The notes: generated from the sequence alone by a model not told the origin. Positions 54,195 to 64,000 are shown, counted from the stretch's first letter. The stretch is 64,000 nucleotides of DNA from an uncultured Nocardioides sp. (GCF_947489365.1 NZ_CANLDB010000002.1:124001-188000), one strand, 5' to 3'. A program made the numbers and translations.

Positions 54195-55208
54195 ATGACC
54201 ATCCACCTCACCTCGCGCCGCACGCGTCGCGTCGTCGCCGGCCTCGGTGCCACCGTGCTCGCGGCCGGGCTCGCCGGCTGCGGCCTGGACGAGGAGTCCT
54301 CCGTCGGCAACCAGACCGCCGCCGGCGGTGAGTGCGGCGGCCTCGTGGCCGGCGACGACATCGACCCCGAGGGCCTCACCGACGTCCCCGTCGTCGTGGG
54401 CTCGAAGGACTTCGACGAGCAGCTGATCCTGGGCGAGCTCACCTCGCAGTACCTCTGCCTGTGGGGCGCGGACAACTCGACCGACCTCAACACCCAGGGC
54501 TCCACCGCGGCGCGCGAGAAGATCATCCGCGGCGACAACAACATCATGTGGGAGTACACCGGCACCGGGTGGATCAACTACCTGGGCAACGACAAGCCGA
54601 TCTTCGACCCCGTCGAGCAGTACGACGCGGTCAAGGAGGCCGACGTCGAGAACGGCGTCGTCTGGGGCCCGCTGTCGCCCTTCAACAACACCTACGCGTT
54701 CGCCACCACCGCGGACTTCGCGGAGGAGAACAGCATCGCCACGCACTCCGACATGGCGGCCTACATCGCGGAGAACCCCGACGCGACCGTCTGCGTCGAG
54801 GCCGAGTTCGCCAACCGTCCCGACGGCTACCCGGGCTTCAAGAAGGCCTACGACGTCACCGGCGGCGACGAGCAGAGCCTCGGCACCGGCGTCATCTACA
54901 CGCAGATCGCCCAGGGCAACTGCGACTTCGGCGAGATCTTCACCACCGACGGCCGCATCGCGGCGAACGACCTCGTCGTGCTCGAGGACGACAAGTCGTT
55001 CTTCCCGCTCTACAACGGCGTGCCCGTCACGTCGGTGGAGTACAACGAGGAGCACCCCGAGGTCCTCGAGGCGCTGCAGCCGCTGGCCGAGTCGCTGACC
55101 ACCGAGGTCATGCAGGACCTCAACACCCGCAAGTCCGCGGACGGTGAGTCGGAGACCCAGATCGCGACCGACTACCTCCTCGAGTCCGGCTTCGCCCAGG
55201 AGGGCTGA
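54195..55208 (+). CDS. Osmoprotectant-binding lipoprotein (OpuBC/OpuCC type)
   Basis: A 337-residue substrate-binding lipoprotein. The lipobox LAGC has the lipidated Cys at residue 29. GSKDFDEQLILGELTSQYL and IMWEYTGTGWINYLG are the conserved strands that shape the quaternary-amine site. The tail EVMQDLNTRKSADGE and ATDYLLESGF is also typical. The likely ligand is glycine betaine, choline or carnitine. It closes the operon and is followed by a terminator. Confidence 0.93.
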   Translation: MTIHLTSRRTRRVVAGLGATVLAAGLAGCGLDEESSVGNQTAAGGECGGLVAGDDIDPEGLTDVPVVVGSKDFDEQLILGELTSQYLCLWGADNSTDLNTQGSTAAREKIIRGDNNIMWEYTGTGWINYLGNDKPIFDPVEQYDAVKEADVENGVVWGPLSPFNNTYAFATTADFAEENSIATHSDMAAYIAENPDATVCVEAEFANRPDGYPGFKKAYDVTGGDEQSLGTGVIYTQIAQGNCDFGEIFTTDGRIAANDLVVLEDDKSFFPLYNGVPVTSVEYNEEHPEVLEALQPLAESLTTEVMQDLNTRKSADGESETQIATDYLLESGFAQEG

Positions 55209-55234
55209 GCCCCACCGCACGAGCGTCGCACCAG

Positions 55235-55264
55235 AACGGGCCGTCCCCTCGGGGGCGGCCCGTT
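55235..55264. terminator. Stem-loop between convergent osmolyte and thiolation operons
   Basis: The arms 55235-55248 and 55252-55264 are complementary apart from one base, with a 3-nt loop. It lies 27 bp past the binding-protein stop and 41 bp from the opposing gene's stop. Confidence 0.75.
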
Positions 55265-55305
55265 CGTCGTCCTCCGGGGCCGAGCGCCCGACCTCCGGGC
55301 CGCCC

Positions 55306-56316
55306 CTAGAGGGACCGAGCGGCGGTGGCCAGGACCTCGCAGGCACGCCGGGCCGCGGCCACGGACGCCCCGGCCAGGCCGCAGGCGGGGCTGAGGGCCA
55401 CCTGCTCGCCCAGCGAGCCCAGGTCGAGCCCGACCATGTCGAACCAGCGCTCCACCCGCTCCACGACCGCGGTGTGCGAGGTCCCCGGCGCGGCACCGGT
55501 GCCGGGCAGCACCCCGAGCACGACGCTCGCGCCGTCCTCGAGGGCCGCGGCGAGGGCGTCGTGCGCCCCGGCGTCCAGCAGGTCGAGGTCGACCAGGAGG
55601 CCCCGGGCGCCCGCACCGAGCAGGAGGCCGAGCGGCGCGTCCGCGGCGCAGGAGTGCACCCAGGGCGTCGCCCCGGCGGCGCTCACCGCGCCCAGGACCT
55701 CCTCGAGCAGCGCGGAGGCCTCGGGCGGGTGGACGACCCGGTGGCGGCCGAACCCGGACGCGGTGGGCACCCGTCCGGCCATGACGGAGGGCAGGGCGGG
55801 CTCGTCGAGCTGGACGACGACCTCCGTGGCGTCGGGGACCCGGCGGCGGACGTCGGCGACGTGGGTTCCGACGCCGTCGGCGAGCGCCTGCGCCAGCTCG
55901 CGGCGCGCGCCGTGGTCGGCGAGCAGCGCGTCGCCGCGCGGTCGCTCCACGGTCGCGGCGAGGGTCCAGGGACCGGCGACCTGCACCTTGACGGTGCCGG
56001 TGAGGCCCTGGGCCTGCTCCTCGAGCGCGTCGAGGTCCTGCGCGAGGAGGCTGCGGGCGCGGCGGTGGTCGACGCCGGAGGTGCCCCGCCCTCCCCCGGT
56101 CAGCCGCCAGCCCGACGGCTGGAGGTCGGCACCCAGGTCGGCCAGGACGGCGAGGCCGCGGCCCGTCGTCGCGGCGTGCGCCCCGCGTCCCGGCAGCTCG
56201 GGCAGGTGCGGCAGGTCCAGGCTGCCGAGGACCGCCTTGAGGGCCTCGGCGAAGTCCGAGCCGTCGCGCGTGGCGTCGTCGCCGGGCCACGACCCGATCC
56301 CGGTCGCGCGGGTCAC
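55306..56316 (-). CDS. MetE-C-terminal-like (cobalamin-independent methionine synthase family) protein
   Basis: A 336-residue TIM-barrel protein of the methionine synthase II/UROD superfamily. It covers only the catalytic C-terminal half of MetE. Zinc ligands are recognisable in [12 protein letters not shown] (His-x-Cys) and LSPACGLAG (Cys), and QLDEPALPS corresponds to the substrate-binding Glu region. The homologue next to ligA and mnmA in mycobacteria (Rv3015c-like) is uncharacterised. It may be a methyltransferase, but the methyl donor is unknown. It is coupled to mnmA by GTGA. Confidence 0.8.
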   Translation of the reverse strand: MTRATGIGSWPGDDATRDGSDFAEALKAVLGSLDLPHLPELPGRGAHAATTGRGLAVLADLGADLQPSGWRLTGGGRGTSGVDHRRARSLLAQDLDALEEQAQGLTGTVKVQVAGPWTLAATVERPRGDALLADHGARRELAQALADGVGTHVADVRRRVPDATEVVVQLDEPALPSVMAGRVPTASGFGRHRVVHPPEASALLEEVLGAVSAAGATPWVHSCAADAPLGLLLGAGARGLLVDLDLLDAGAHDALAAALEDGASVVLGVLPGTGAAPGTSHTAVVERVERWFDMVGLDLGSLGEQVALSPACGLAGASVAAARRACEVLATAARSL

Positions 56317-57482
56317 GCGGTGCCACCCACGCCGGCGGGCCCGGCAGGAGCGGCAGGAGCGGCGTCGAGGAGCGCGGCCTGCTCGGCGCGGTCGGTCGCG
56401 ACGATGGTCGCGGACCCGACGACCCGCGTGCCGTCGTACACGACCGCGGCCTGGCCGGGCGCGATCCCCTCCGCGGGGTCGTGGAGGACGACGTCGACCC
56501 GGTCGCCGTCGACGGTGACGGTCGCCGCGTGGTCGCGTCCGTGCGCCCGCAGCTGCACGCTGCCGCGCAGCGGTCCGGACGGCGGCGGGCCGCACCATCG
56601 GGGCCGGTCGCAGGACAGGCGCGTGACGCGCAGCCGCTCGCGGGAGCCGACGCGGACGGTCCCGTCGACGGGCTCGATGTCGAGGACGAAGCGGGGCCGG
56701 CCGTCCGGGGCGGGGCGACCGATGCGCAGTCCGCGGCGCTGGCCGACGGTGTAGCCCCAGGACCCGTCGTGGCGGCCGAGCACCTCGCCGGTGACGTCGT
56801 CGACGAGGTCGCCGGAGCGGTGGGGGGCGGCGTCGCCCAGCTTCTCCGACAGCCAGCCTCGGGTGTCGCCGTCGGCGACGAAGCAGATGTCGTGGCTGTC
56901 GGGCTTGTCGGCGACCAGCAGGCCCCGGCGGGCGGCCTCGGCGCGGACCTCGGTCTTGGTCGAGCCGCCGAGGGGGAACAGCGCGTGGGCGAGCTGGTGG
57001 GCCTCGAGCACCCCCAGCACGTAGGACTGGTCCTTGCCGGGGTCGACGGCGCGGTGCATCTCGACGTCTCCGGTGGCGTCGCGCTTCTCGACGAGCCGGG
57101 CGTAGTGGCCGGTGACGACCGCGTCGAAGCCGAGGGCGAGCGCCCGGTCGAGCACCGCCGCGAACTTCACCTTCTCGTTGCACCGCAGGCACGGGTTCGG
57201 GGTGCGGCCGGCGGCGTACTCGTCGAGGAAGTCGGTGACGACCCCGGCGTGGAACTCCTCGCTCATGTCCCACACGTAGAACCCGATGCCGATCACGTCG
57301 GCGGCGCGGCGGGCGTCGTTGGCGTCCTCGATGGTGCAGCAGCCCCGGGCCCCCGAGCGGTACGACGCCGGGTTCCGCGACAGCGCGAGGTGGACGCCGG
57401 TGACGTCGTGGCCGTCGTCGACGGCGCGGGCGGCCGCCACGGCGGAGTCGACCCCGCCGGACATGGCCGCGAGGACCCTCAC
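56313..57482 (-). CDS. mnmA: tRNA-specific 2-thiouridylase
   Basis: A 389-residue enzyme that thiolates U34 of Lys, Glu and Gln tRNAs. The PP-loop [16 protein letters not shown] adenylates the base, and the two catalytic Cys are in [14 protein letters not shown] and [19 protein letters not shown] and [11 protein letters not shown] are the family's tRNA and ATP motifs. The sulfur donor gene iscS overlaps upstream by 4 bp, so the two are coordinately made. GTG 57482 is the start. Confidence 0.96.
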   Translation of the reverse strand: MRVLAAMSGGVDSAVAAARAVDDGHDVTGVHLALSRNPASYRSGARGCCTIEDANDARRAADVIGIGFYVWDMSEEFHAGVVTDFLDEYAAGRTPNPCLRCNEKVKFAAVLDRALALGFDAVVTGHYARLVEKRDATGDVEMHRAVDPGKDQSYVLGVLEAHQLAHALFPLGGSTKTEVRAEAARRGLLVADKPDSHDICFVADGDTRGWLSEKLGDAAPHRSGDLVDDVTGEVLGRHDGSWGYTVGQRRGLRIGRPAPDGRPRFVLDIEPVDGTVRVGSRERLRVTRLSCDRPRWCGPPPSGPLRGSVQLRAHGRDHAATVTVDGDRVDVVLHDPAEGIAPGQAAVVYDGTRVVGSATIVATDRAEQAALLDAAPAAPAGPAGVGGTA

Positions 57483-58675
57483 GAGGCCGCCCGTCCGGCG
57501 GCCCGCGCGCGGTCGACGACGGGGCCGATCTCCGCGGCCAGGCTCGCGACGTCGTCGGCGGTGGAGTCGTGCCCGAGGGAGAAGCGGAGCGAGCCCCGCG
57601 CGGCGGCGTCGTCGCACCCCATCGCGAGCAGCACGTGGGAGGCCTGCGGCACGCCGGCGGAGCAGGCCGAGCCGGTGGAGCACTCGATCCCGCGGGCGTC
57701 GAGCAGCATCAGCAGCGAGTCGCCCTCGCACCCGGGGAAGGTCAGGTGCGCCACGCCGGGCAGGCGGTCCCCCGCGGGGCCGGGGCCGTTGAGGACGACG
57801 TCCGGCACCGCGGCCCGCACCGCGGCGACGAGGTCGTCGCGCAGGGCGGCCAGACGCGCGGCGTGGGCGCCGCGGCGCTCGACCGCGAGCGCCGCGGCGG
57901 TGGCGAAGGCGGCGATCGAGGGGGCGTCGACCGTCCCGCTGCGCAGGTCCTGCTCCTGCCCGCCGCCGTGGACGAGCGGCACGAGGCCGACCTCGCGGCG
58001 GCAGACCAGCGCGCCGACGCCGTAGGGGCCGCCGACCTTGTGCGCGGACAGGGTGGCGGCGTCCACGCCGGTGCGCGCGAGGTCGACCTCCAGCGCACCG
58101 AGGGCCTGGACGGCGTCGGTGTGCACCGGGACGCCGTGCGCGCGGGCGAGCGCGACGACCTCGTCGAGGGGCTGCACGGTGCCGACCTCGTTGTTGCCCC
58201 ACATCACCGAGACCAGTGCCACCGAGTCCGGGTCGTGGTCGAGCCGGGCGGCGAGCGCGTCGAGGTCGAGACGCCCGTGCCCGTCGACCGCGAGCAGCTC
58301 GTGGGCGACGCCGTCGTGCTCGGCCAGCCAGGCGGCCGGGTCGAGCACCGCGTGGTGCTCGATGGCGCTGGTCAGCACCCGGCGCCGGCGGGGGTCCCCG
58401 TCGCGGCGGGCCCAGGTCAGTCCCTTGACCGCGAGGTTGTCCCCCTCGGTGCCGCCGGACGTGAAGACGACCTCCGCCGGGCGGCAGCCGACGGCGGCGG
58501 CGAGCTGCTCGCGGGACTCCTCCACGACCCGACGGGCGCGTCGTCCGGAGGCGTGCAGCGACGAGGGGTTCCCGAGCCGGCCCAGGAGGTCCGTCATCAC
58601 GGTGACGGCCTCGGCGACCATCGGCGTCGACGCCGCGTGGTCGAGGTAGACGGAGCCGGTCCGGTGGGTGCTCAT
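57479..58675 (-). CDS. iscS: Cysteine desulfurase
   Basis: A 398-residue PLP enzyme releasing sulfur from cysteine for tRNA thiolation and probably Fe-S assembly. The N-terminus DHAASTPMV, the PLP Lys in [15 protein letters not shown] and the mobile-loop Cys in [20 protein letters not shown] are all intact. It is the first gene of the iscS-mnmA-metE-like operon. Confidence 0.95.
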   Translation of the reverse strand: MSTHRTGSVYLDHAASTPMVAEAVTVMTDLLGRLGNPSSLHASGRRARRVVEESREQLAAAVGCRPAEVVFTSGGTEGDNLAVKGLTWARRDGDPRRRRVLTSAIEHHAVLDPAAWLAEHDGVAHELLAVDGHGRLDLDALAARLDHDPDSVALVSVMWGNNEVGTVQPLDEVVALARAHGVPVHTDAVQALGALEVDLARTGVDAATLSAHKVGGPYGVGALVCRREVGLVPLVHGGGQEQDLRSGTVDAPSIAAFATAAALAVERRGAHAARLAALRDDLVAAVRAAVPDVVLNGPGPAGDRLPGVAHLTFPGCEGDSLLMLLDARGIECSTGSACSAGVPQASHVLLAMGCDDAAARGSLRFSLGHDSTADDVASLAAEIGPVVDRARAAGRAAS

Positions 58676-58732
58676 GACGCCCGCCAGCCTACGACGGTCG
58701 GCTGTGCCCGACCGACCGCGCCCGTCCGGGAC

Positions 58733-59722
58733 TCAGCGCAGGCGCAGGTCCGCGGTCAGCGCCAGGTGGTCGGTGCCGGCGACGTCGTACCGCTCCGTGG
58801 CGACGACAGCCACCCGGTCGGAGACCAGGACGTGGTCGATCTCGGCGGAGCGCGGCAGCGGGACGGGCCCGAGCGTGAAGAGACCGTTCACGGGCCACGT
58901 GGGGCGCCAGCCCTCGTTGGCGACCTCGGTCGCGGTGCGCAGCCCCTCGTCGGCCAGGCGGCGCATCGGCTCGTGATCCATCGTCGCGTTGAAGTCCCCG
59001 AGGACGACGTCGGGCTCGGTGCGCCGCACCGCGTCGAGGATCAGCGCGTGGTCCTCGCGCCAGCGGCGCGCCCCCTCGTACGGCGCGATCGGGTGCACCG
59101 CGACGACCCGGACGGCACGTTGCGGGGCGGCGACGGTGAAGGACACCGAGTCGAGGCGGGTGCCCAGCTGCTGGGCGCCCCGCACCGGGTAGCGCGACAG
59201 CACGAGGGTGCCCTCGATGTCCCGGCCGGGACGGCCCGCGCGGTGCGGCCAGGTCCCGTCCGCCCCCAGCCGCTCGAGCGCTCGCTCAGTGGCGCCGGTG
59301 GCCTCGGGCAGCACGATCACGTCCGCCCGGCTCTCACGGGCGGCGTCGACGACGTCGACGACCCGGCCCTCGCCACGGAGCAGGTTGGAGGTCATCACGC
59401 GCAGCGGGGCGGCGTCGCGGGGCGGGTCCGCCTGGGCCCCCAGGAGCTGCGGGGAGAACCAGGTCACGTGGAGGGCGAGCGCGGCCGCCACGAGCACCGC
59501 ACCGGTCCCGGTGACCCACCGGGCGCGTCCCGCGCCCGTGCGGACCGCGGCGACGAGCAGGACGACGAGCGCGGCGGCGTACAGCAGGATCGCGAAGGGC
59601 GTGAACGCGACGTACTGCACCGCGAGCACCCAGGACGGGTCGGTCAGCCGGGCCAGGGTCAGCCCGAGCGCCGGGAGGACCAGCAGGGCCAGCACCAGCC
59701 AGGGCCCGATCCTCCGCGTCAT
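58733..59722 (-). CDS. Membrane-anchored endonuclease/exonuclease/phosphatase-family protein
   Basis: A 329-residue protein. Three N-terminal hydrophobic helices (about 7-28, 35-58 and 68-90) anchor an extracytoplasmic EEP domain (about 100-329). Catalytic motifs are visible: MTSNLLRG (Asn), VIVLPEA (Glu), VHPIAPY (His), LGDFNATMDHEP, EIDHVLVS and GTDHLALTADL (Asp-His). Members cleave phosphodiesters in nucleic acids or phospholipids/sphingolipids; which one is not clear. The gene is monocistronic. Confidence 0.88.
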   Translation of the reverse strand: MTRRIGPWLVLALLVLPALGLTLARLTDPSWVLAVQYVAFTPFAILLYAAALVVLLVAAVRTGAGRARWVTGTGAVLVAAALALHVTWFSPQLLGAQADPPRDAAPLRVMTSNLLRGEGRVVDVVDAARESRADVIVLPEATGATERALERLGADGTWPHRAGRPGRDIEGTLVLSRYPVRGAQQLGTRLDSVSFTVAAPQRAVRVVAVHPIAPYEGARRWREDHALILDAVRRTEPDVVLGDFNATMDHEPMRRLADEGLRTATEVANEGWRPTWPVNGLFTLGPVPLPRSAEIDHVLVSDRVAVVATERYDVAGTDHLALTADLRLR

Positions 59723-59891
59723 GGCGCCGACCGTAGCGGGGGGTCCTGAGGAGCCGGTGAGAAAAGTCGGTCCGGCCGGTGAACGTCCGTGCCGCGCCGG
59801 ACGTATCCCTCCTCGTCAGCGCCGGCGGAGCGGCCGCCGGACGACGCAGGGGCGACCTCCCGGGGCCGTCTCGCACCCGAAGGGATGATCC

Positions 59892-60830
59892 ATGAATCGT
59901 CTGACCAGCCTCACCACCGGTCTCGCGGCCGCCGCCCTGGGCGCCGCCGCGTTCGCGCCCGGCGCCAGCGCCGCCGGAGTCGCCGGAGTCGCCGCCGCCC
60001 CCGGCGCGGACTTCCGCACCACCGCGAGCTCCGAGGCCCCGTCCGGGACCCGCGCGTACGGGCTGCTGCTCGGCGGCGCGCTCGCGTCCTTCTCCCTCGA
60101 CGACCCGCGCGACGTCGAGCGTCTCGGGCCGATCACCGGGTACGCCGAGGGCGACACGTCCCTCGTTGGCATCGACATCCGGCCCTCCTCCGGCGCCCTG
60201 TACGGCGTGGGCGACGGCGGCGGCGTCTACGTCATCGACCCGACCGACCAGACCGCCGAGAACGTCGGCACCCTGAGCGTGCCGCTGTCGGGCGAGCAGT
60301 TCGGCGTGGACTTCAACCCGGCCGCCGACGCCCTGCGGATCGTCTCGGACGCCTCGCAGAACCTGCGGGTCACCTTCAGCGGCCCCGCCGTCGCCACCAC
60401 GGTCACCGACGGCAGCCTGAACAGCGGCGCGGTCCCGCCGGTCCCCGTCACCGGCGTCTCGGGCGCGGCGTACACGAACAACGACAACTCGGCCCTGACC
60501 GGGACGTCGCTGCTCGACATCAACCCGGTCGCGCGCAACCTGTCGGTCCAGGCCCCGGCCAACCAGGGCTCGCTGTCGCCGGTGGGCAACCTGCGCCGCA
60601 ACTTCGGCCCGGACACCTCGTTCGACGTCTACAGCCGGACCAACGCGCGCGGCGCGACCGTCGACAACGCGGGCTACGCGGTGTCCGACCGTGGCACGAG
60701 CCAGCTGCTGTGGCGCGTGAACCTGACCACGGGTCAGTCCTCGCTGGTGGGCGACTTCCCGTCGAACCGCCGCGTGGGCGACCTCGCCATCGAGCTGCCG
60801 GACAACACCACCCCGGTGCCGGCGCCCTGA
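59892..60830 (+). CDS. Secreted DUF4394 protein
   Basis: A 312-residue exported protein. A signal peptide (about 1-28, ending ASAAG) precedes a DUF4394 domain built of repeated beta segments resembling a propeller (TSLVGIDIRPSSGALYGVGD, FGVDFNPAADALRIVSDAS, SSLVGDFPSNRRVGDLAI). Function is unknown. AGGGAT is the SD for ATG 59892. The last 10 residues are Pro/Thr-rich with no anchor, so it is probably released. Confidence 0.88.
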   Translation: MNRLTSLTTGLAAAALGAAAFAPGASAAGVAGVAAAPGADFRTTASSEAPSGTRAYGLLLGGALASFSLDDPRDVERLGPITGYAEGDTSLVGIDIRPSSGALYGVGDGGGVYVIDPTDQTAENVGTLSVPLSGEQFGVDFNPAADALRIVSDASQNLRVTFSGPAVATTVTDGSLNSGAVPPVPVTGVSGAAYTNNDNSALTGTSLLDINPVARNLSVQAPANQGSLSPVGNLRRNFGPDTSFDVYSRTNARGATVDNAGYAVSDRGTSQLLWRVNLTTGQSSLVGDFPSNRRVGDLAIELPDNTTPVPAP

Positions 60831-60865
60831 TCGAGGGATCCGCACGCACCTGGTGAGCACGACCT

Positions 60866-60917
60866 GACGCACGACGAGGGCCGGTGGGGACTCCCCCACC
60901 GGCCCTCGTCGTGCGTC
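60866..60917. terminator. 24-bp perfect stem-loop between convergent genes
   Basis: The arms 60866-60889 and 60894-60917 are perfectly complementary with a 4-nt loop, an excellent bidirectional terminator. Confidence 0.9.
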
Positions 60918-60928
60918 GTCCCGGCGGC

Positions 60929-61390
60929 TCAGCCGGCGACGGCGGACGCCAGGCCGTCGAGGGTGGACTCGAGGTCGGAGGCGGGGATGAGCGGGAAGCC
61001 GATCTTCTCGACCAGGGCCGGGTCGTCGACCTTGCTCCAGTCGTAGGTCAGCGTGACCGTGGTGGAGTCGGGCCCGTCGGCCTCGAGCCGCCAGACCCAC
61101 TCCCAGCCGGGGGGCTCGGTGTCGGCGGTCGCCGTCTGCCAGGCGAGCAGGTGGTTCTCCTGGTAGCCGGTCACGACGTTGTCGGTCTGGTAGTCGCCAC
61201 CCTGGATCGAGTGGTTCATGTTCATCCGGAAGGACTGGCCGACCGCGGTGATGCGGTCGCCGGTGTCCACGGACACCACGGACCCGCTGCCGTCGATCTG
61301 GGGGTGACGGTTCGGGTTGGACAGCACGTCGAACACGGCAGGCGTGCCCGCGTCGATGGTGCGCTTCACGGAGATGCTCGTCTCGGACAT
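60929..61390 (-). CDS. SRPBCC (START-like) family protein
   Basis: A 153-residue hydrophobic-ligand-binding fold of the polyketide cyclase/dehydrase type. It starts ISVKRTIDAGTPAVFDVLSN, has a central WQTATADTEPPGWEWVWRLE strand pair and ends with the long C-terminal helix PASDLESTLDGLASAVAG. The ligand is unknown. ATG 61390 is chosen since the upstream open frame is repeat DNA. Confidence 0.85.
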   Translation of the reverse strand: MSETSISVKRTIDAGTPAVFDVLSNPNRHPQIDGSGSVVSVDTGDRITAVGQSFRMNMNHSIQGGDYQTDNVVTGYQENHLLAWQTATADTEPPGWEWVWRLEADGPDSTTVTLTYDWSKVDDPALVEKIGFPLIPASDLESTLDGLASAVAG

Positions 61391-61480
61391 CTCCCCACCC
61401 TGCGTCGGGGCCCGGGGCGGGACAAGGACCGTCCCGGTGGCTGGTCGGAGCCCGGGCCCACGAGCGGTCCAGCAGCCACG

Positions 61481-61684
61481 GGTGGTCGAGCAGCACGCGA
61501 GCCCCGCTCCCCCACAGGTGGTCGAGCAGCACGCGAGCCCCCGCCGAGCGCGCGTCGTCGAGACCCGGTGACGGACCACAGGACCGGTGCGACAGGTCTC
61601 GACGACGCGGACTCGCTGCGCTCGTCAGCTGCTCGACCACCTGAAGCCCGCGGACTCGCTGCGCTCGTCGGCTGCTCGACCACC
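61481..61684. repeat. Cluster of dispersed palindromic repeats (about 50-bp units)
   Basis: Two direct copies of GGTGGTCGAGCAGCACGCGA begin at 61481 and 61517. Two opposite copies follow, ending in GCTGCTCGACCACC at about 61641 and 61684. GTCTCGA-like outer ends at 61559 and 61595 complete a REP-like unit. The region between the SRPBCC gene and proB holds nothing else recognisable. A related copy lies at 30294-30344. Confidence 0.85.
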
Positions 61685-61705
61685 GTGCCGGCCGAGCGCG
61701 GTCCC

Positions 61706-62848
61706 CTACAGGACGACGAGGTCGTCGCGGTGCACGACCTCGCGGTCGTACGACGAGCCCAGGGCGGCGGCCAGGTCGCCGGTCGAGCGACCGACGAGGG
61801 CGGGGAGCTCGGAGGCGTCGTAGCTCGCGAGGCCCCGCGCGACGGGCGTGCCGTCGGGGGCCAGCAGGTCGACGGGGTCGCCGGCCACGAAGTCGCCGGT
61901 GCAGCCGGTGACGCCCACGGGGAGCAGCGACGCCCGTCGCTCCACCACGGCACGGACGGCGCCGGCGTCGAGGTGGAGGGTGCCGGCGGGCTCGGTGGCG
62001 TGGCGCAGCCACAGCAGCCGCGTCGGACGACGGCGGTCGGTGGCGGCGAAGAGCGTGCCGACCTCGTCGCCGGCGAGGGCGTCGGCGGCGCGGTCGGCAG
62101 CGGTCAGCACGACCGGGATGCCGGCACCGGTGGCGATCCGGGCGGCCTCCACCTTCGTCGCCATGCCACCGGTGCCGAGCCCGGCGGCACCCGTGCTGCC
62201 GAGGCGGACCGCCGCGAGGTCGGCCTCGCCGGTGACGTGGGGCACGAGCGACGTGCCCGCCAGCGCCGGGTCGCCGTCGTACAGGCCGTCGACGTCGGAG
62301 AGCAGCACGAGCAGGTCCGCGTGCACGAGGTGCGCGGTGAGGGCGGCGAGCCGGTCGTTGTCACCGAAGCGGATCTCGGTCGTGGCGACGGTGTCGTTCT
62401 CGTTGACCACCGGCAGCACGCCCAGCGCGAGCAGCTTCTCGAGCGCCTGGTGGGCGTTGCGGTACTGGGTGCGCCGGACGACGTCGTCGACGGTGAGCAG
62501 CACCTGCCCGGCCACGATGCCGTGCCGCGCCAGCGCCTCGGTGTAGTGCCGGACCAGCAGTCCCTGGCCGACGGAGGCCGCCGCCTGCTGCAGGGCCAGC
62601 TGCGAGGGGCGTCGTGCCAGGCCGAGCGGCGCGAGACCGGCGGCGATGGCCCCGGAGGAGACCAGGACGACCTCGACCCCGCGAGCGCGCGCGTCCACCA
62701 GGGCGTCCACGAGCGACGCCAGCCGGTCGGGGTCGAGCCCGCCGGCGGCGGTCGTGAGCGAGGACGACCCGACCTTGACCACGATCCGCCGGGCCCCGGC
62801 CACCTCGGGACGGCCGGCGCCCCGGTCCGTGGTGGGCCCCTGGCTCAC
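61706..62848 (-). CDS. proB: Glutamate 5-kinase
   Basis: A 380-residue first enzyme of proline synthesis, phosphorylating glutamate with ATP. The kinase domain shows [37 protein letters not shown] and [20 protein letters not shown], then [11 protein letters not shown]-terminal PUA domain (about 285-375) follows ([20 protein letters not shown]). GTG 62848 overlaps the obgE stop by 4 bp. Confidence 0.96.
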   Translation of the reverse strand: MSQGPTTDRGAGRPEVAGARRIVVKVGSSSLTTAAGGLDPDRLASLVDALVDARARGVEVVLVSSGAIAAGLAPLGLARRPSQLALQQAAASVGQGLLVRHYTEALARHGIVAGQVLLTVDDVVRRTQYRNAHQALEKLLALGVLPVVNENDTVATTEIRFGDNDRLAALTAHLVHADLLVLLSDVDGLYDGDPALAGTSLVPHVTGEADLAAVRLGSTGAAGLGTGGMATKVEAARIATGAGIPVVLTAADRAADALAGDEVGTLFAATDRRRPTRLLWLRHATEPAGTLHLDAGAVRAVVERRASLLPVGVTGCTGDFVAGDPVDLLAPDGTPVARGLASYDASELPALVGRSTGDLAAALGSSYDREVVHRDDLVVL

Positions 62849-64000
62849 TCGTCGCCCTCGACCCGGTCCGGGTCGTCGGCCGACCCGATCTCGTACGACG
62901 TGGGGCCGCGGTGGGGCAGGTTCTCCCGGTCGAGGGCACGGCCGCGACGGGCCTCGCGGGCCGCGCGGGTCTCCTCGTCCAGGCGTCGCGCGACGTCGGC
63001 GCGGGTCTCGACGTCGTCGCGCTCCTCGTAGCCCTCCTGGATCGAGCGTCGTCGGACGGCGGAGGGTCGCTCCTCGGTGAAGCGCTGGTCCTCGCCGCGG
63101 CGACCGAGCATCTCGGCACCGGCGGCCACGCCGGGCTTGAAGTCGAACACGACGCTGTCGGACTCGGGCCCGATGAGGACGGCGTCGCCCTCCTCCGCGC
63201 CCAGCTCGAGCAGACGGGCCTCCACGCCGAGCCGGTCGAGGCGGTCGGCGAGGAACCCGACGGCCTCCTCGTTCGAGAAGTCGGTCTGGCGGACCCAGCG
63301 CTCGGGCTTGGTGCCGCGGACGCGCCAGCCCACGTCGGTCTCGACGACCTCGAACTCGGCGCCGGACGTCGGGGCCGACTGCGGACGCAGCACGATCCGG
63401 GTGGGCCCGGTGGGCGGTGCCGCCTCCCGGGCGGCGCGCACGACCGCCGCCATGGCGAAGGTCAGCTCGCGCAGGCCCTCGCCCGACGCCGCCGAGACCT
63501 CGAACACCGGCAGGTCCCGCTCGCGCAGGTCGCCGACGGTCATCTGTGCGATGTCGCGGCCGTCCGGGACGTCGATCTTGTTCAGCGCCACCAGGCGCGG
63601 CCGGTCTTCCAGGCCCCCGTGGCGCTCGAGCTCGCGCTCGATGACGTCGAGGTCGTCCGCGGGGTTGCGGCCGGGCTCGATGCTGGCGGCGTCGACGACG
63701 TGCACCAGGGCGGCGCAGCGCTCGACGTGGCGCAGGAACTCGTGGCCCAGGCCGCGGCCCTCGCTGGCGCCCTCGATGAGCCCGGGGACGTCGGCGACGG
63801 TGAACGTCGTCCCGCCGGCGGTGACGACGCCGAGGTTCGGGACCAGCGTCGTGAAGGGGTAGTCGGCGATCTTGGGCCGGGCCCGGGACATCGCGGCGAT
63901 GAGGCTGGACTTGCCGGCGCTCGGGAAGCCGACGAGGCCGACGTCCGCGACGACCTTCATCTCGAGGACGAGGAGGGCCTCCTCGCCGGGCTCGCCGAGC
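62845..64000 (-). CDS. obgE: GTPase Obg (N-terminus outside window)
   Basis: The C-terminal 385 residues of the ribosome-associated GTPase Obg. The frame continues to the window edge with [12 protein letters not shown] before MKVVADVG, so the ATG at 63960 is internal and about 150 residues of the glycine-rich OBG domain are missing. G-motifs: [10 protein letters not shown] (G1), [10 protein letters not shown] (G3), NKID (G4) and SAASGEG (G5). The OCT domain ([20 protein letters not shown]) and a charged disordered tail follow. The obgE-proB order is normal for actinobacteria. Confidence 0.97.
   Translation of the reverse strand, partial: LGEPGEEALLVLEMKVVADVGLVGFPSAGKSSLIAAMSRARPKIADYPFTTLVPNLGVVTAGGTTFTVADVPGLIEGASEGRGLGHEFLRHVERCAALVHVVDAASIEPGRNPADDLDVIERELERHGGLEDRPRLVALNKIDVPDGRDIAQMTVGDLRERDLPVFEVSAASGEGLRELTFAMAAVVRAAREAAPPTGPTRIVLRPQSAPTSGAEFEVVETDVGWRVRGTKPERWVRQTDFSNEEAVGFLADRLDRLGVEARLLELGAEEGDAVLIGPESDSVVFDFKPGVAAGAEMLGRRGEDQRFTEERPSAVRRRSIQEGYEERDDVETRADVARRLDEETRAAREARRGRALDRENLPHRGPTSYEIGSADDPDRVEGDE

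Noticed and set aside
63960..64000. ATG 63960 as the start of obgE
   Set aside because: The reading frame upstream to the window edge encodes the conserved Obg sequence [12 protein letters not shown], so this Met is internal.

Overview
The window is very GC-rich, densely coded DNA. It has frequent GTG and TTG starts, 4-bp start/stop overlaps, actinobacterial lipoproteins, a DUF222/HNH endonuclease and a SigE-family sigma factor. Gene content and order (gatCAB, ligA, a MetE-like protein, mnmA, iscS; obgE-proB) point to an actinobacterial chromosome, most like Nocardioidaceae (inference from composition and synteny). I see no tRNA, rRNA, insertion sequence, prophage or CRISPR array.

Layout. 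1-5.5 kb: the 3' part of a GH65 glycoside phosphorylase/hydrolase, an EamA exporter, a small hypothetical protein, an alpha/beta hydrolase and a sugar-dehydrogenase lipoprotein. 5.8-12.2 kb: a five-gene minus-strand operon behind a cobalamin riboswitch. It encodes a secreted alpha-barrel protein, a membrane-anchored DUF4430 beta protein and a complete ECF transporter (T, fused AA, S). Together these look like a bacterial counterpart of intrinsic factor/transcobalamin, split over two polypeptides and wired to a vitamin B12 importer. 12.3-17.5 kb: a BLUF photoreceptor, a lysine-oxidation pair and two membrane proteins with repetitive tails. 17.5-25.1 kb: an NADP oxidoreductase, an ABM protein, a DUF3500 protein and a hydroxyquinol-type aromatic catabolic operon (FAD monooxygenase, intradiol dioxygenase, maleylacetate reductase) with a divergent LysR regulator. 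25.1-30.3 kb: a ZIP transporter, a repeat protein, and nrdB-nrdA behind a second cobalamin riboswitch. NrdB carries the Phe/Glu signature of class Ic (Mn/Fe) enzymes. 30.3-33.7 kb: a ferredoxin, NuoF-like, ferric-reductase-like, ApbE electron-transfer cluster. 33.7-35.1 kb: DUF222/HNH protein. 35.2-37.4 kb: two more alpha-barrel paralogues, one a lipoprotein and one membrane-anchored. 37.4-41.1 kb: gatB, a striking 32-bp-periodic repeat array, gatA and gatC. 41.2-43.5 kb: wrbA, an ECF sigma factor and its membrane partner. 43.5-48.5 kb: an Opp/Nik-type ABC importer. 48.5-55.2 kb: ligA, a DJ-1/PfpI protein and an Opu-type osmolyte ABC importer with a short leader ORF. 55.3-64 kb: the MetE-like protein, mnmA, iscS, an EEP-family phosphatase/nuclease, a DUF4394 protein, an SRPBCC protein, dispersed repeats, proB and the 3' part of obgE.

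The unifying theme is vitamin B12 economy. One riboswitch governs a dedicated capture-and-import operon. The other governs a B12-independent ribonucleotide reductase that would be needed when B12 is scarce. The three homologous alpha-barrel proteins, each attached to the cell differently, are the least explained part and the best candidate for an undescribed system.
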